A DNA stretch of 64,000 bases from Desmodesmus armatus. Lineage: Eukaryota > Chlorophyta > Chlorophyceae > Sphaeropleales > Scenedesmaceae. Shown here in pieces: positions 1-31,150 of this stretch (position 1 is its first letter; the number at the start of each line of letters is the position of its first letter). A program made the translations under genes and the position numbers. Below the pieces are notes generated by a model. That model made no database searches and was not told where the DNA came from. It saw only the letters and a program-made list of their open reading frames with translations. Where the stretch lies: contig VIIQ02000253.1 in assembly GCA_007449985.2 (NCBI GenBank), positions 41,909 through 105,908 of the forward strand, given 5' to 3'.

Positions 1-1030
1 GCTGGTAAAACCTTCTGCGTGAAATGTGACGATTGACTGTAAAATCACATTTGCATGCAGCATGCATGCAAGCTTGTGGTGGTGCAGCATCACCCAACAT
101 CAAAGTTCTAGCACCTCTTACAGTAGCTGCAAGCAGTTGGGTTGATGAGTTGTGCACTCACCAGGCACACGCTGCATGTGCCCCTGCCTCCATGCCTGAT
201 GCTTTGTGGGTGACAAAGCACTGCTGCTGCTGCTTGGGGATCCAGCATCCTGCTTTCTCAATACGACGGTGCTGCTGCCTGCTGCCTGCGTAAGCACTGC
301 TGCACCGCCTTGCAACCGTGGTTCCGCCAAGCCAGGCAAGCTGGGAACGGGCTGCAAGAAACCACTGCTGCTGCAGTCTGAATCCTCAGAGTACAGGTTG
401 ATGTCATAGGCATTGAAGTCATCATAGCTGTGGTGGTCACGCACGCTGTCTCCTGGCACTCTCTGGCCCTGCAGGAGAAGGAGTGTCTGCTGTCACAGCG
501 TGCACGTGTGTGTTGCTGCTGTTGTACACGGTTGGTATACTGTCTGTAGGTGTTTCTGCTCAAGTAGTTGCATCGTCTGTGCTCAAACAGGAGTGTGTGC
601 CGTTTGCATGCTGCTGCACTCAAGCAGTTGGGTGAGGAGGGTGCCCGCACTGCTGCTGTTGAACCCCTGATGGGCGTTGTCAGTCACCTGCAGCTGCAAA
701 TCCTGTTCTCCAACTTTTCTGCGAGTCATCGCTTCATCGTGTCCAGCATGAGCAATTGGATCGCTGACCACACATGCAGTTGAGATGCAAGAACAGCAGA
801 GTGGCAAATGAGCAGCGGAGTGGCAGATGATGCAGATGAAGCTGGCACGTAGGCGTCGCAGATGTCACAGCTGATAGCCCCAGTGGTTGTGGATTGATAC
901 GAATTCTTGCTGGTATCATCACTGAAACTCACGATCAGCCCTGAGTTGAACACAATCCCCACCCAACCCAACTGCAGTGGCTGCTGGATGATCTCTCCTT
1001 GGCTCAACGAACTAAGAAAGTGCTGGCAAT
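1..1030 (-). CDS. Possible exons of an unidentified minus-strand gene, running off the left edge
   Basis: Three stretches read on the minus strand look exonic. Near 935-1010 the peptide contains IIQQPLQLGWVGIVFNSGLI and ends at a gtgagt donor. Near 690-770 a short piece ends LQLQ before gtgact. Near 270-469 an open stretch follows a ctcctgcag acceptor and reads SVRDHHSYDDFNAYDINLYS, then Ser-, Pro- and Leu-rich sequence. I did not recognise a family, and I could not join the pieces with consistent phases. The gene would continue left of base 1. It could instead be the 3' UTR of the dynein light chain gene with chance open frames. Confidence 0.25.
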
Positions 1031-2037
1031 GCTCACTTTGTGTTTGACGTTCGGCAATGCCGGCATGTAACGATCTGTCAGCAGGTCAAACTCAGCATGC
1101 TCCTGTGCTGCTGTTTGTCTCTTTTGGGTACGATGGAATCTGATTGAATTTAGGTTTGACTTGAGGCTGCATCAGGTCTGTCCTAGCCGCTTCAAACCCT
1201 TTTCCTCAGAACCTTGGAAACAGATCCTGCCAGGCTGTCAAGTCATCTGCATTCCTGGCAGCGGTCAAGCAGCATTCATGGCAGTCAGCCTGAAGGAAGG
1301 GGATGTTTGTGTGCAAAAATAAGAAGGCTTTGCAGTAAGTAGGCTGAAGGGGGAGTCCTGTAAGTTCAAGGCTCAGCAGGACATGGACAATAGACTGTGC
1401 AGACGCATGAACTGTTCAATGGTTGCCTGGCTCCCAGACATGAGGGCTATCCACTCTCTGGAAGCCCCTCCCCTTTCCTTCGTTCAATACTAGATGGTTG
1501 TACAGTGCCATCAGTCACAGAGCGCACTGGACGGAGGCCACACGCATGCAGGCATGTGCTTGTGCAGCACTGCTGCCATGCTGGCCCGTGGCATCAAGCA
1601 GTCAAAGCTGCCTAATCAATGTGGTCCTTGTGGCACTAGGAATTCCATCCAAGCCCTCCACTCCGTGCAGACAAATGCACACACAATCCCTCCTGATCAG
1701 GACATGCACGCTGGCAAGGCAGTCAGGTATAACTGGATCGGTGGCACAGCAACCACGCAAACTCTGCAGTGTGCTTCTGCAGCCAACGCTTAGTCATCCT
1801 AGTGCTGCTGCTGGTCATGCTGTTACTGCTGGTCTGGCTGTTGATGCTGCTGCTGCCGACAACAGCAGTGGCTGCTGCCACATCCTCTGATGCTTCATCA
1901 GCTGCTCCTGGTGTCCAGCTGCAGGGCAACGCGCCTCGAGCGCGCAGCGCTGCAGCATGTAGGGCTCTTGTTCAGCAGCGGCTGGATCGCCATCACTGCC
2001 AGCTGCAGCAATGGGATCATGTCTGGCGCGCTGTGCT
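1031..2037. other. Intergenic or 3' UTR sequence, nothing recognised
   Basis: This lies between the stop codon of the dynein light chain gene and the doubtful exons at the left edge. I see scattered GCT/CTG-rich bits around 1800-1900 but no repeat array and no convincing exon. Part of it must be the 3' UTR of the gene on the minus strand. Confidence 0.4.
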
Positions 2038-3657
2038 TTACGTGCCCCCGCGTGCTTGCAGCGCTTGGTCCCGTTCGTCCACGTCAACAGGAATGCCATC
2101 CAGCTTCTTCAGGTTCGGCAGCCGCTTCAGCACCTGACAGCACACCCACACGGGAATGGAAACAGCCATGAGGGATTGCCGTGACCAAGTGCTGAGTATG
2201 GAGTCACTCCATGGCATGCTCCAGCTGTTGCAGCAGTCAAAACAGCACACCACTGCAAAGAGGAACCAGATCACAAGGCTTATGTCTCGCTCTGTCACCA
2301 GATGAGGCTCACATAGTGTGTCTAGCAAGGTTTACCGGCAACAACCGTTGTTGGAGGGGCGGTCCACGCGTGCGCACTGGCCCCATGTTGCTCTATGCCA
2401 CAGGCCTCACCTCCACCCTGTACTCCGGCAGCGTGTTGTTGTCCTTGTGGTCGTTGTACAGCGGGTTGCCCACCAGCAGCAACTCATCCAACCGCTCCAG
2501 CGCTGCCAAGCGGTCCACCTCCGTCCAGTCACGCACCTGCATACATCATGGCAAGTCATGTGTCAACATACACACAACCAACTACTTGGTGATACCACTG
2601 ACGCCGTGCATGGCGAAAGGCTTTCAAGGCTGTGTAAGGGCCCAGCTACTCAAGCCAGAGAGCCGCTTCTGCCAAGAATAAGTGCAGGGATTTGAGCTGC
2701 TGCCACTCTTTGCAGTGCGAAGCTGCCTGAGGTTGTGACTGTCAAGTTGTGAAACATGCCACAGCACACCAACACACCTTGTTGTTGGACAGGAACAGCA
2801 CTCGCAGCTGCGCCAGCTTCTCCACGCCACTCTGCACAAAGACAAGGGCAGCCGCGCGGCACAAGCAGCAGACAGGGCGGCTGAGGGCATAAACGCATTC
2901 AGGGTCAAGGGTGGGGCACTGCTAGCGATTGAACAACAAGCATGTTGCAGCTGCTTGGGATGAGACGCACGCTGCTTTCCGTTCAGATACACCTCATGTA
3001 TCAGTGCTGCAGGCAGGCAGGGTGCTGCCAGCAAGTTGCAAGCCAACCAGAGCCGTTCACATGCTTGCGCATGCCCCATGCAGGAGGCCATGCTCACCAG
3101 CTTCTCTATCTGGTTGTACGACAGCCATAGCTCTTCAAGCGTGTCCGCCACCACTTCCACGTTTTCTATCTTCTTCAGCAGGTTGCGGCCCAGTGAGAGG
3201 ATGCGTAGGTTGTCCATGCCAGACAAGCTGCTGATCTTCTCTATGCTGTTGGTGGAAAGTGCCAGGTGCCTGCAACACCAGCCAGCATGAGCTTGATGCA
3301 TGCACAGCTGCCACTGTATGTATACATACATAGATTACGCAATCTACCAAACAGTGAAATCTCAGAGCAAGGCAGGTAGACATGCTGCTTCTGCTGCGAG
3401 TACAGCTCACTTGCAGGCCTTGAGCGTGGACAGCGTGGCATCCATTTTCTCTATTGGCGGGCACTGGCCATACAGCTCCACCTGTTTGTGTGGTTGTAAG
3501 ACACAAGCAACATGAACGAGGGGTTCTTCACTGCCAAGGTGCACATGAGCAGTTGGCTGCTGCTGCTGTTGCTTACTTTCTCTAGATCTGCTGCACTAAC
3601 ACCCCTAGTCTCCTCCAGCTTCTTCAGGGCATCTTTGATAGTGGTTGCCTTTGCCAT
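2038..3657 (-). CDS. DNAL1: Axonemal outer-arm dynein light chain 1 (LC1), six exons, complete
   Basis: The minus strand encodes a 199-residue leucine-rich-repeat protein. Exons are 3657-3577, 3481-3411, 3269-3098, 2831-2778, 2536-2411 and 2133-2038; all introns are GT-AG and the phases agree. The protein starts [16 protein letters not shown] and contains the LRR core [20 protein letters not shown], then [39 protein letters not shown] and [12 protein letters not shown], and ends near [16 protein letters not shown]. This matches the known LC1 family closely in order and length (Chlamydomonas LC1 is about 198 residues). In that family the protein binds the motor domain of the gamma outer-arm dynein heavy chain and tunes flagellar beating. 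Its presence implies that the organism builds motile flagella. The start ATG at 3657 faces the next gene across about 400 bp, so the two may share a promoter. Confidence 0.96.
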
Positions 3658-4055
3658 TGCTTCACTCTAGACTCCTCAAGCTACGGTAGGTGGATTGGTG
3701 CTGAAGGCATCGATGAGCGCGGCAAAATGCCTGATCTGGACGTTTAGGACTGGGCTGCTGGATCACTCTTGCAATGATGTTGCTTGTAGCATGAGGAGCA
3801 CTTAAGACCATCGGGCAACAGAGCTCAACAACATCCTGGTGTACCAGCCGGTCCCGGAAGAAGTGACTAATCTGCAACCGCGACTGTTCTCGCTGCTATT
3901 CGCTCATGCCCGATGGTGACTGAACATGGTGAATTTCTAGGCTTCATAGTAAGCATTGATAGCGTCGACTGGACCAGGCACTGCTTGTGTTGCCCACTGT
4001 CAGCATTTGATCAACAGCAGCACCCCAGCAATGCTCAAGGGTGAATGCTCCAGGC
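3658..4055. promoter_or_regulatory. Divergent intergenic region between LC1 and the LRR/IQ gene
   Basis: About 400 bp separates the LC1 start codon (minus strand) from the first in-frame ATG of the LRR/IQ gene (plus strand). Both 5' UTRs and both promoters must lie here unless the LRR/IQ gene has an unseen upstream exon. I recognise no TATA box or defined operator. The head-to-head arrangement suggests shared regulation, possibly in flagellar assembly, but that is inference. Confidence 0.5.
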
Positions 4056-23449
<19,394 letters not shown>

Positions 23450-23944
23450 AGCATGGATGCTTCATTCGATTACATGTTGTGTGGCAGAACTGGCCACCTG
23501 TACGCACAGTGCCGACTGCCATGTTGTTTTTCCTGGACCACCAGTGCACCCATTGACAGGCTTGGACAGCTGCATGCATATGCATGTGCATGGCAACACA
23601 GTGCTGTACAAGTGCTTGTACTTGTACTGGGAGTCGCCAGCCTCAAATGACGCATTTGCGTCTGCTCCACTGGCGTCTGAAATACATTTACAAGGATCTC
23701 TTCACCCTGAAAGGCACGCTCTTGCGTCAGAAGCTGGTGTACCGTACTTGAGACCTGGAGGTTGTGCGAGGAATGAGCTCATCACGGCAGAAGGGCCATT
23801 CTCCACTTCAAGAACACTCCATAGACGTATACGAGGCACGTGTGAGCTCTTATTGCTGCTTTCAACCATCAACGGCGAATCTCGCATTTCAGAGCAGCAA
23901 GCACCTCCTCATTCCTGACCAAGCTCCCACAACCCCACAGCAAG
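23450..23944. other. Intergenic, 3' UTR of the LRR/IQ gene and promoter of the zinc-finger gene
   Basis: Nothing with coding character is visible. The 5' UTR of the AN1 gene must lie toward the right end. Confidence 0.4.
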
Positions 23945-25870
23945 ATGCAGGACCATGCTGGCGCAGACCTCATGTCGATAGGGCAGGTATGGGCACCCTG
24001 CAGCAGTCAGGCCCTTGTGCTGCTGCATAGGAAGGCCTCACTGCCTCCTGCTGCCGGGAGCTTCCCTTCATGCACAGCCTGCTGAGTCTCTGGAGCTGGT
24101 GCTGACTGTTGAAATTGTAATCGTCGTGATGTTCAACTGTTTTCTACCTCCCCAGCACTGTGCCTTTCCCGACTGTGGTCAGCTGGACTTCCTGCCCTTC
24201 AAGTGTGGCTGTGGCCAGACCTTCTGCCTGGACCACCGCACAGCAGCAGCACACGGCTGCAGGCTAGGAGCAGCAGAAGGCAAGCAGGTCATCGTATGCC
24301 CTATATGTGCTCAGGTACGAGGCAAGGGCTCTCCGCATGAACGCACATTTGTCGCGTGGTGTGTTCTGCCAGGTTTTGACATCGTGCGCAGCAGTGGTAG
24401 TGGCAGCTCTGCATCATGTAATGCCACTTGCAACACTGTTACGTCACGCTGCTCGGGAGGGGTACAGCAACGCCTTGCCAAGCAGCGTGTACCAACTGGC
24501 TCTAGCAGTGCTTACTGCCTCCAACACGAAGCTACACTGCCCGCAGCCGGCTTTGTGTGCAGGCGTTCCTGCAGGGTGTCTTGGTCTTATCGGTGCCAAT
24601 AGGTAATACACCTCTTGTGCTGACATATCTGTTGCTCGTGCTGTGCTGTGCTGTGCTGGGGTCGCTGCTTCAGGGTGTGGAGCTCAGCCCAACAGACGAC
24701 CCCAACATCGTCTTTGACAGGCACCAGCGCGACGGCTGCGACCCAGCCAACTATGCACGCGTGCACAAAAAGCCCCGCTGCCCTGCGCGCGGCTGCAAGG
24801 AGAAGCTCACGACCATCAACACCTACACGTGCAAGGACTGCAGAGCAGCAGTTTGCTTGCGGCACAGGCTTGCGCAGGACCATCAGTGTCCAGGGCCCAC
24901 AGCAGCTTCGGCAGCGGCTGCAGCAGCAGGTGGGTGGGTCAGGAGAGCTGCACGAGCTGCATGCATATGCCGGGGTTAGGCCAAGCAGGGCTTGTTGACG
25001 CTGTTGAGGTGCTGGATGCGCGCACATCCACTCGATGCTAGACGCGCGCGCATGCACTCAATGCAGCAAAGACGTCGTTCAGCATGAGCAGTGCAGTGGT
25101 GTGGACTTTGTCTGCCGCCAGCATGAATTCAGCAGGGGCTGATGGAGCATGCAGTATCAGTGAAGTGGCACTATGTTGTGTGCTGGATTGGCTGGGTGCT
25201 TCCTCCTGCGCACTGCTGTACTGTAGTATGGCCGGTCAGCCCACTGTGGCGTGTTCTCCTGCTGATTCCTGGCCTTGTCGTCGGTTGTCTGTTGCCACTG
25301 TATCCTACAGGCCAGCGCATGTCAGCCTCGGCTGCGCTGTCTGCTGCTGCAGCAGCCAGCCGCAGCTTTGGTGCCAAGGCAACCAGTATGGTGTCTGATT
25401 GGCGGGCGTCAGCCTCAGCAGCAGCAGCAGCAGCAGGCCAGGGCGGCAGGAGCAACGGCAGCACCGCCAATGTCAACAGCCGGCAGCAGCAGCGGCAGCA
25501 GGCGCAGCAGCAGTACGCGGACCCGGGGAACTCAGCGTATGGCACAGCACACCGGCGGCAACTGGAATGGCAGCAGCAGCAGCAGCAGCAACAACAACAG
25601 GTGCAGCAGGGTGCCGAGTTCTGTCCGCAGTGCAGTGCTTCCTTTGCTAATGTGCAGGATTTGATACAGCACGTGGATGTGGCGCACAGCAACGGCGCGG
25701 CTGGGCGCCAGCAGCAGCAGCAGCAGCGGAGTGCTGCTGCTGCTGGTGGTGGTGGTGGTGGCGAGGTATTTGTGTGCCCGCGCTGCTCGACGCGGTTCAG
25801 TGACGCTGTGATGCTGCTGTCTCACAGTGAAGCGTGTGGCAGAGGCCAGGACAAGTGCGTGTTGTGCTGA
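23945..25870 (+). CDS. AN1/C2H2 zinc-finger stress-associated protein, four exons
   Basis: Exons 23945-23986, 24156-24314, 24674-24929 and 25311-25870 join in phase to 338 residues. Residues about 15-60 form a first AN1 finger (HCAFPDCGQ, KCGCGQTFCLDHR, AHGC). Residues about 100-140 form a second (CPARGC, YTCKDCRAAVCLRHR, DHQC). After an Ala/Gln-rich linker come two C2H2-like fingers (CPQCSASFANVQDLIQHVDV and CPRCSTRFSDAVMLLSHSEA). The order AN1-AN1-C2H2-C2H2 is that of plant SAP11/13/16 proteins and resembles animal ZFAND2, families linked to stress responses and to proteasome or ubiquitin handling of misfolded proteins. The second C2H2 finger ends in Cys rather than His. The 14-residue first exon starts at a plausible ATG, but an upstream start cannot be excluded. 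A TGTAA at 26378-26382 is a possible polyadenylation signal. Confidence 0.88.
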
Positions 25871-27977
25871 CAGCACTCCTGCAAGCTTGAACAGCGGTGT
25901 TCCGGGGTGGGGGTACCTTTGTTTGGACCATCTACCCTCCCGTGTACTCGTCTATCATCTTGTTCCTGCAGTGTAGTTGCATGTGGTTAGCGCTGCAGGC
26001 AGTATGGCAAGTGTGTTGCCTATGAGCTGCATGGCAGTCCATGCCATGGTGTGCTGGGTGCAGGTTGTACTGATGTTGTGGCGTAATGCGTCGAGTTGCC
26101 AGCTGAAACCAAGAGCAGCAATGGAGCATGCCACACAGGGATGTGTGTCAAACGTGCTGACTGGTGTGCATTGACCCTAGAATCAGCGCTATATGCGTAC
26201 GGGCATCGCATGAAGGTATCGAGTCGCAGTCTGATGCTATGAATGTGCACCACCTGTCCGTGCTGATGCCATGCTGCTGCGAAGCGGCTTTGCCATGACT
26301 GCCGAAGGAGTATGTGGTGGTGGTGGTGGTGGTGAACCAGGGTAGGCATGTATCTGTGCTAAGGATGATGCTGGGTCTGTAATCAGCAGTTGCGGCACTT
26401 CCAGGTTCTGGCAACACTGTGTGTATACACATGCCCTGTCACAGCATGCAGGCTGTCTGCCAGCAGGGGTGGGAGGAAGCAATTCTGGTGTGTGTATGTA
26501 CAGAGTATGTTGCTGGGCTTGTGAACGCTGGTTGCGGCACTTACATGCTCAGGAAATCCTTTTGTGCGGTCAAAGCATGCAGGCTGCCTGCCTGCAGGGG
26601 AGGGGGCAACGTGTAGGCATGTTTTTGTGCGGAGCATGGTAGTGGGCGTCTGAACGCTGATTCAATCACAGTGCGGCAAGTCCAGCCTCAGGCAGCCACT
26701 CTGTGCAGCACAGCATGCGCATAGGCACCAGTCTGAGCTGTACTGCTTGTCTTCTCACGCAGTAGCAGTCAAAGCAGGGACCGAGGCAGGCCCGTGTTGC
26801 ACGGGCAACAGCAGTAGTCACACTGATCAGCGTCCAAGGTTGTTTCTGTCATACTTGGAGGGGGTTCTGCATTGGTTGGAGGGGGTTCTGCATGGCAGGT
26901 GGGGCGTGCCGACTGCTCGTGATGAAAACAGTATGATGTTCTACCTCTTCATCGCAATCGTTATGGCTGTGTAGTTTCGGGATCAGGCTGAAACCAAGAG
27001 CAGGTCCTGCTGAGCAGTGCTCCCCATCAGGCTTTGCAGCCTGATCAAACAAACATCTGATACGCGTGATCTATAGCAACAACCTCCCTACAAAGCTGCG
27101 GGTGAGTCGGCATGCTGGAACGACGACAGCACTGCTTAGCAGGTTGACGATGGGCTCTCTGGCTGCCAGCGCCGGCATGCTGAGCCTGCAATTCGCCATG
27201 GTGAATCATGGCCAGGTTATAAGGGTGGCCAGATGTCGAACAGCCCCATATACTGGCTGCCCAATGATCAGCTGTTGATGGTGATGTACCAACCAGCAAG
27301 GGTTGAATCCAGCCTGGTACCTGCCTTCCAGCTTGCAGGAACGCATCCAATTGAAGCAAAGTTGCACGTGACGTCGATTGTGCTGCTGCAGGTGCTCTGA
27401 ACTCATCAAGGAAACAGGAAGGGCCAAGAGGGCAGTGGTTCTCTGCAGCGCTGTACAGCACTAGGCAACGTTGTTGCCAGGGGGCCTGCTGAAAGAAACA
27501 ATATCAACATGATGCGGCAGCTACGCACTACTGCAGCTTGAAGGTCGCAGCTTGCAGGTACGTCGGTTTGGGGGTGTGCTGGGGCCACTTTGAAGGCTGT
27601 CAGCACGGCCTGCAGAGGCTGTCAGCACGGCCTGCAGGGCAGCCTCGTCAGCTGCATGCAGTCTTTCTCTGCATGCGCAGAACCTGCAAACAGACAGACC
27701 CGAGGTTGCTCTTAATAGTGTGCTTATAATGATATGCGCTGAGCTTCGCTGCTGTTGATTTGAAGTTTGAACAGTACCAAGCGCCAGAGGTTCAATTCCA
27801 GCAGGAGGAGATACGCTCCTGCAGTGGCCCTTGTCAGTGTGTCTGAAGCCACCTGCCTAGGGCAACACATGCACTACCCGCTGTAGCTTTCTCCTCACAT
27901 GCCCATAATGTTGCTCTCCTGCAGGAGCCGCCCAAGCTCGCAAAGTCTCCCAACCCCACGGTGCAAGCAAACCAACC
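25871..27977. other. Intergenic region with a degenerate tandem repeat
   Basis: A period of about 130 bp is visible at 26380-26690: gaacgctg..ttgcggcac, then gcatgcaggctg and gcctgc/agcagggg, recur. A smaller direct repeat of ggagggggttctgcat occurs at 26859-26893. A hairpin (CAGGAG/CTCCTG) lies at about 27800-27820. No convincing exon was found; the right end must hold the F-box gene promoter. Confidence 0.5.
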
Positions 27978-30017
27978 ATGGCGAACGCGTTGGCAGCAGC
28001 CAACATTTTTTTTGCTCAAGGAGTGGGCCCACGCTGCTCCACTCAAATTGAGGTGTCAGGTGGATCGAAGGCAACTTCAAGGCTCATGCAGCTACCCGAC
28101 AACTGTCTGTTGGCAGTGCTGGAGGCTTGTGCAGCTGACGACCTGCGCAGCGTGTTCAGCGCTGCCAGGTCTCACAGCAGGCTGCACCAGGCAGCTGTTC
28201 TGGCACTTACCCAACTCACTGCAAATTGCCAGCAGCAGGACAGTGTTGACAATGTACAGCTGTATGTGCAGAAGCATAACCACCACAGCAGTATCTCCAT
28301 TGCAGCTGAAGTCTGGAGCCCCGGACTATACTTGCAGCCCCTGACCTCATGCCCTCACCTCACCAGCCTTCAACTCAGCGGCTTGCAGCTGCAGCTGCGG
28401 CATTGCTTCAGTGGCCTCCTGGGCGTGCTGAAGGCAGGGCACCCCCTAAAGAAGCTCCAGCTCAACGGCTGCACGCTGCTTGATGGCAAGAAGGCATTTG
28501 CAGCAGCCCTAGTGGAGCTTCCCGGACTGGAGCACCTCAGCCTGCGGTGGCTTATCTTCAGGCAAGGGGGCTGCGAGTGGCCTGCCCTCCTGCCCACGGA
28601 TGCGCTGCTGCTGCTCAGGCAGCTGACTCACCTGGAGGTTGACACAGTTAGGATGCAGCATTCCGACAAAAGGCAGCCTGGCTTGCAGCCCCTGCAGGCG
28701 TTGACCCGGCTGGTTGACCTGCGGCTGCACTGCCCGGCATTTTTTGCCAGGGCTTCGCTCACTGCAACCGTGCTGCCAGAGGTGTGTCAGCTCACGCGCC
28801 TGATGCTGCACTTTGTTGTGTTGGAGCCGGATGCCCTGGGTCGCACCAAAATGCTGCAGCACTTGCACCTACAGCAGTGCGACATCAACGGGGGCGCGGC
28901 ACAGCTGCTGCCTCAGCTGCGCAACTTGCAGCAGCTGACTCACCTCACACTGGAAGACAATTTCAGGCCAGCAGGTGATGGGGAAGACGCACTGGTGAGT
29001 TTCACAACTTGTGTGAGGCTCAGCATGTCCAGACAAGCAGGCTGACTCATCGGATTCTAGGATGTGATGTGGGCATGAGGGCGTGCTGAAAGCTTCAGAC
29101 ACTGTTTCCTGTGTCTGCTGGTTGCTTTTCTGCGTTTGTGCAGGCCCCGGAACTGTATGCGAACATGACAGCCAGCAGCAACTTGCAGCAGCTTGTTATC
29201 AATGAATACAGGTTGTCAGCAGGCTTCTGGCCCAGTAGCCCCGAGCTGCTGTTCCCTGCTGGCAGGCTGCTGCCGTAGTTGGAAGTCCCTGAGCATCTGG
29301 TGTCTGGGGCTGCCAGATGGCGCATATGCGGCAGGCGTTGAGGGCAGCAGCTTTGCCCGCTGCTGCCCTGGTTTGGAGTCTGTAACGGTGCAGTGCGTCC
29401 ATTGCCCACCAGAGATGCTGGCCCCTCTACAGGGCCTGCACAGGCTGCACAAGCTGCACTTGGGCACCGTTGAAGCCTTGACAACAGAGGGGATGGAAGC
29501 GTTGTGTCAGCTGACACGCCTGTGGTGTCTGGAGCTTACTACACCCGACACCGCAGGGGTGCTGCTGCAGCTCACACAGCTGCAGCAGTTGACGGCCTTG
29601 CATTATTTAGGACAGAAAGTTGCAGAGGACGGTGCTGACAGGACAGTGCACCTGGTGAATCAGGTGGGTGCAAACTGTACATGTGGTTACCCATCACAGT
29701 GATCAACTGCAGTCTGCACATTGTAGTCACGTAGCGGCATCAACATGCTCTCAAATGTCTTTTACAGGCCCTGTGCACATGGATATTGTCGCAGTTTCAT
29801 ATCACATCAACACCACCAACATTGTAACTTCATCACTCAAGCTGCTGCTGTTGCCGCCGCCGCTGCTTTGTCCTGTGTTGTCGTGCAGGGCCGCCCTGAT
29901 GCACATGATGAACCCGTGTGGCGCCAGCTATTAGTGTGGTGCCAGCTAATGGATTACCTCTTTGATGGTAGTGACAACCCTGCAGTGACAGAGATGCTGC
30001 TGCTGTGGCACCACTAG
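27978..30017 (+). pseudogene. F-box/LRR protein gene with a premature stop and a one-base insertion
   Basis: Exon 1 (27978-28994, 339 codons) starts MANALAAANIFF. It has an F-box-like helix region at residues about 36-75 (LPDNCLLAVLEACAADDLRS), then LRRs such as HLTSLQLSGLQLQL, LEHLSLRWLIF, LTHLEVDTVRM and LTHLTLEDNF. Exon 2 spans 29144-29663 and exon 3 29889-30017. Exon 2 is 520 nt although both junctions demand a multiple of three. It reads to LLFPAGRLLP, meets TAG at 29276-29278, and the typical family sequence (SLSIWCLGLPDGAY, LLQLTQLQQLTALHY) resumes in another frame. F-box proteins are substrate adaptors of SCF ubiquitin ligases. The lesions suggest a recent pseudogene, a truncated product or two sequencing errors. 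Confidence 0.75.
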
Positions 30018-31040
30018 CCTGATGCCCTGAATGACTTGAGCTTCATAGCTACATGTGGAACTTTAATTTGATTCCTTTTGATTTTGTAGACATTTTGTGA
30101 TGGGCAGCTGGCACTGTGATCGGCAGCGTGGGGCTCATCCGGGGTGAGCAGAAGTTTTGTGATCACACCCCCTTTTGGAGCTGCAGATGCTGCAGTATTG
30201 TGTGGTGTAGCTGGCACACGTCATGCGGTCCATGTTTTTGCCTGCTGGATGTTTGAACTGACCCTCTGCCCGAATGCTGCTGACTACGTACTGCATGGCA
30301 ATCTTCACACTGGTAAAGTTGCTGCTGTGGCTTAGCTGAGTCAAAGGCACGCTCACACACACATACATTCACCGTGGTTGTTGCATGATGCTGATGATGT
30401 GCTGTTAGAACTGTGCCACAGTGCACTTCCAGACCTTGTCGACCACTGATAGGTTACCATGTTTGCACTCTTTCAAATCTCAGCAAACACCACCGTAATG
30501 GCAATACGCAAACACGGTTGTACAACCATATCCTGCCAATGCTGCAGTCAGCTGTCACTGCGATCAGCTGTCGCTGCAAACCACCACGTCTTACTTGCCA
30601 CTGGGCCACAGCAGTCTACGGCTGCTACACACGCAGATATGCTTGTCTTTGTTACAGTGACAGCTACAATAATGGCATACAGCTATGCCATGCTGTGCAA
30701 ACAAAGGACAAGTCACCGAACCACGCCGACGGACCCTTGACACTGCAACTTGTCTTGCCAATCCTGCACAGCATGCATCACGCATACATGCGCCACGCCT
30801 AGCACACGGTCACCAACCATAGCTGTGCAAGGTTGCGCCGCAGTACCAACAGTTGATGCGATCAGCAGACAACATGTGAAGCTGAGCCTATGCTGTAAAA
30901 AACAACGCAGCAGCCATATCACAGGCTGCTCACTCTGCAAGGCATACTGCCAGGCAACTTCTCAGCCGCCAGCTCCAAACATAGCCAGTCATTACAGACC
31001 AAATTGACTGCACAACGTCCGGCAGTGCGGTACGATCTAC
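30018..31040. other. Intergenic, nothing recognised
   Basis: The sequence is of lower GC than its neighbours, with no repeat array. I see no supported exon on either strand. Confidence 0.4.
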
Positions 31041-31052
31041 TACACCGCAGCC

Positions 31053-31150
31053 TCACCAAATCACGATGTCTCACCAAATCACGATGTGAGTCACCAAATC
31101 ACGATGTCTGTCACCAAATCACGATGTCTGTCACCAAATCACGATGTCTG
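31053..31150. repeat. Short tandem repeat, about 20-bp unit, five copies
   Basis: The core TCACCAAATCACGATGT recurs five times, with variable two- to four-base joins (c, gag, ctg, ctg). It lies just beyond the last visible exon of the minus-strand Ala-rich gene. Confidence 0.92.

Noticed and set aside
27789..27800. tRNA T-arm-like sequence ggttcaattcc
   Set aside because: The flanking bases do not form a T stem and no anticodon arm or acceptor stem could be paired.
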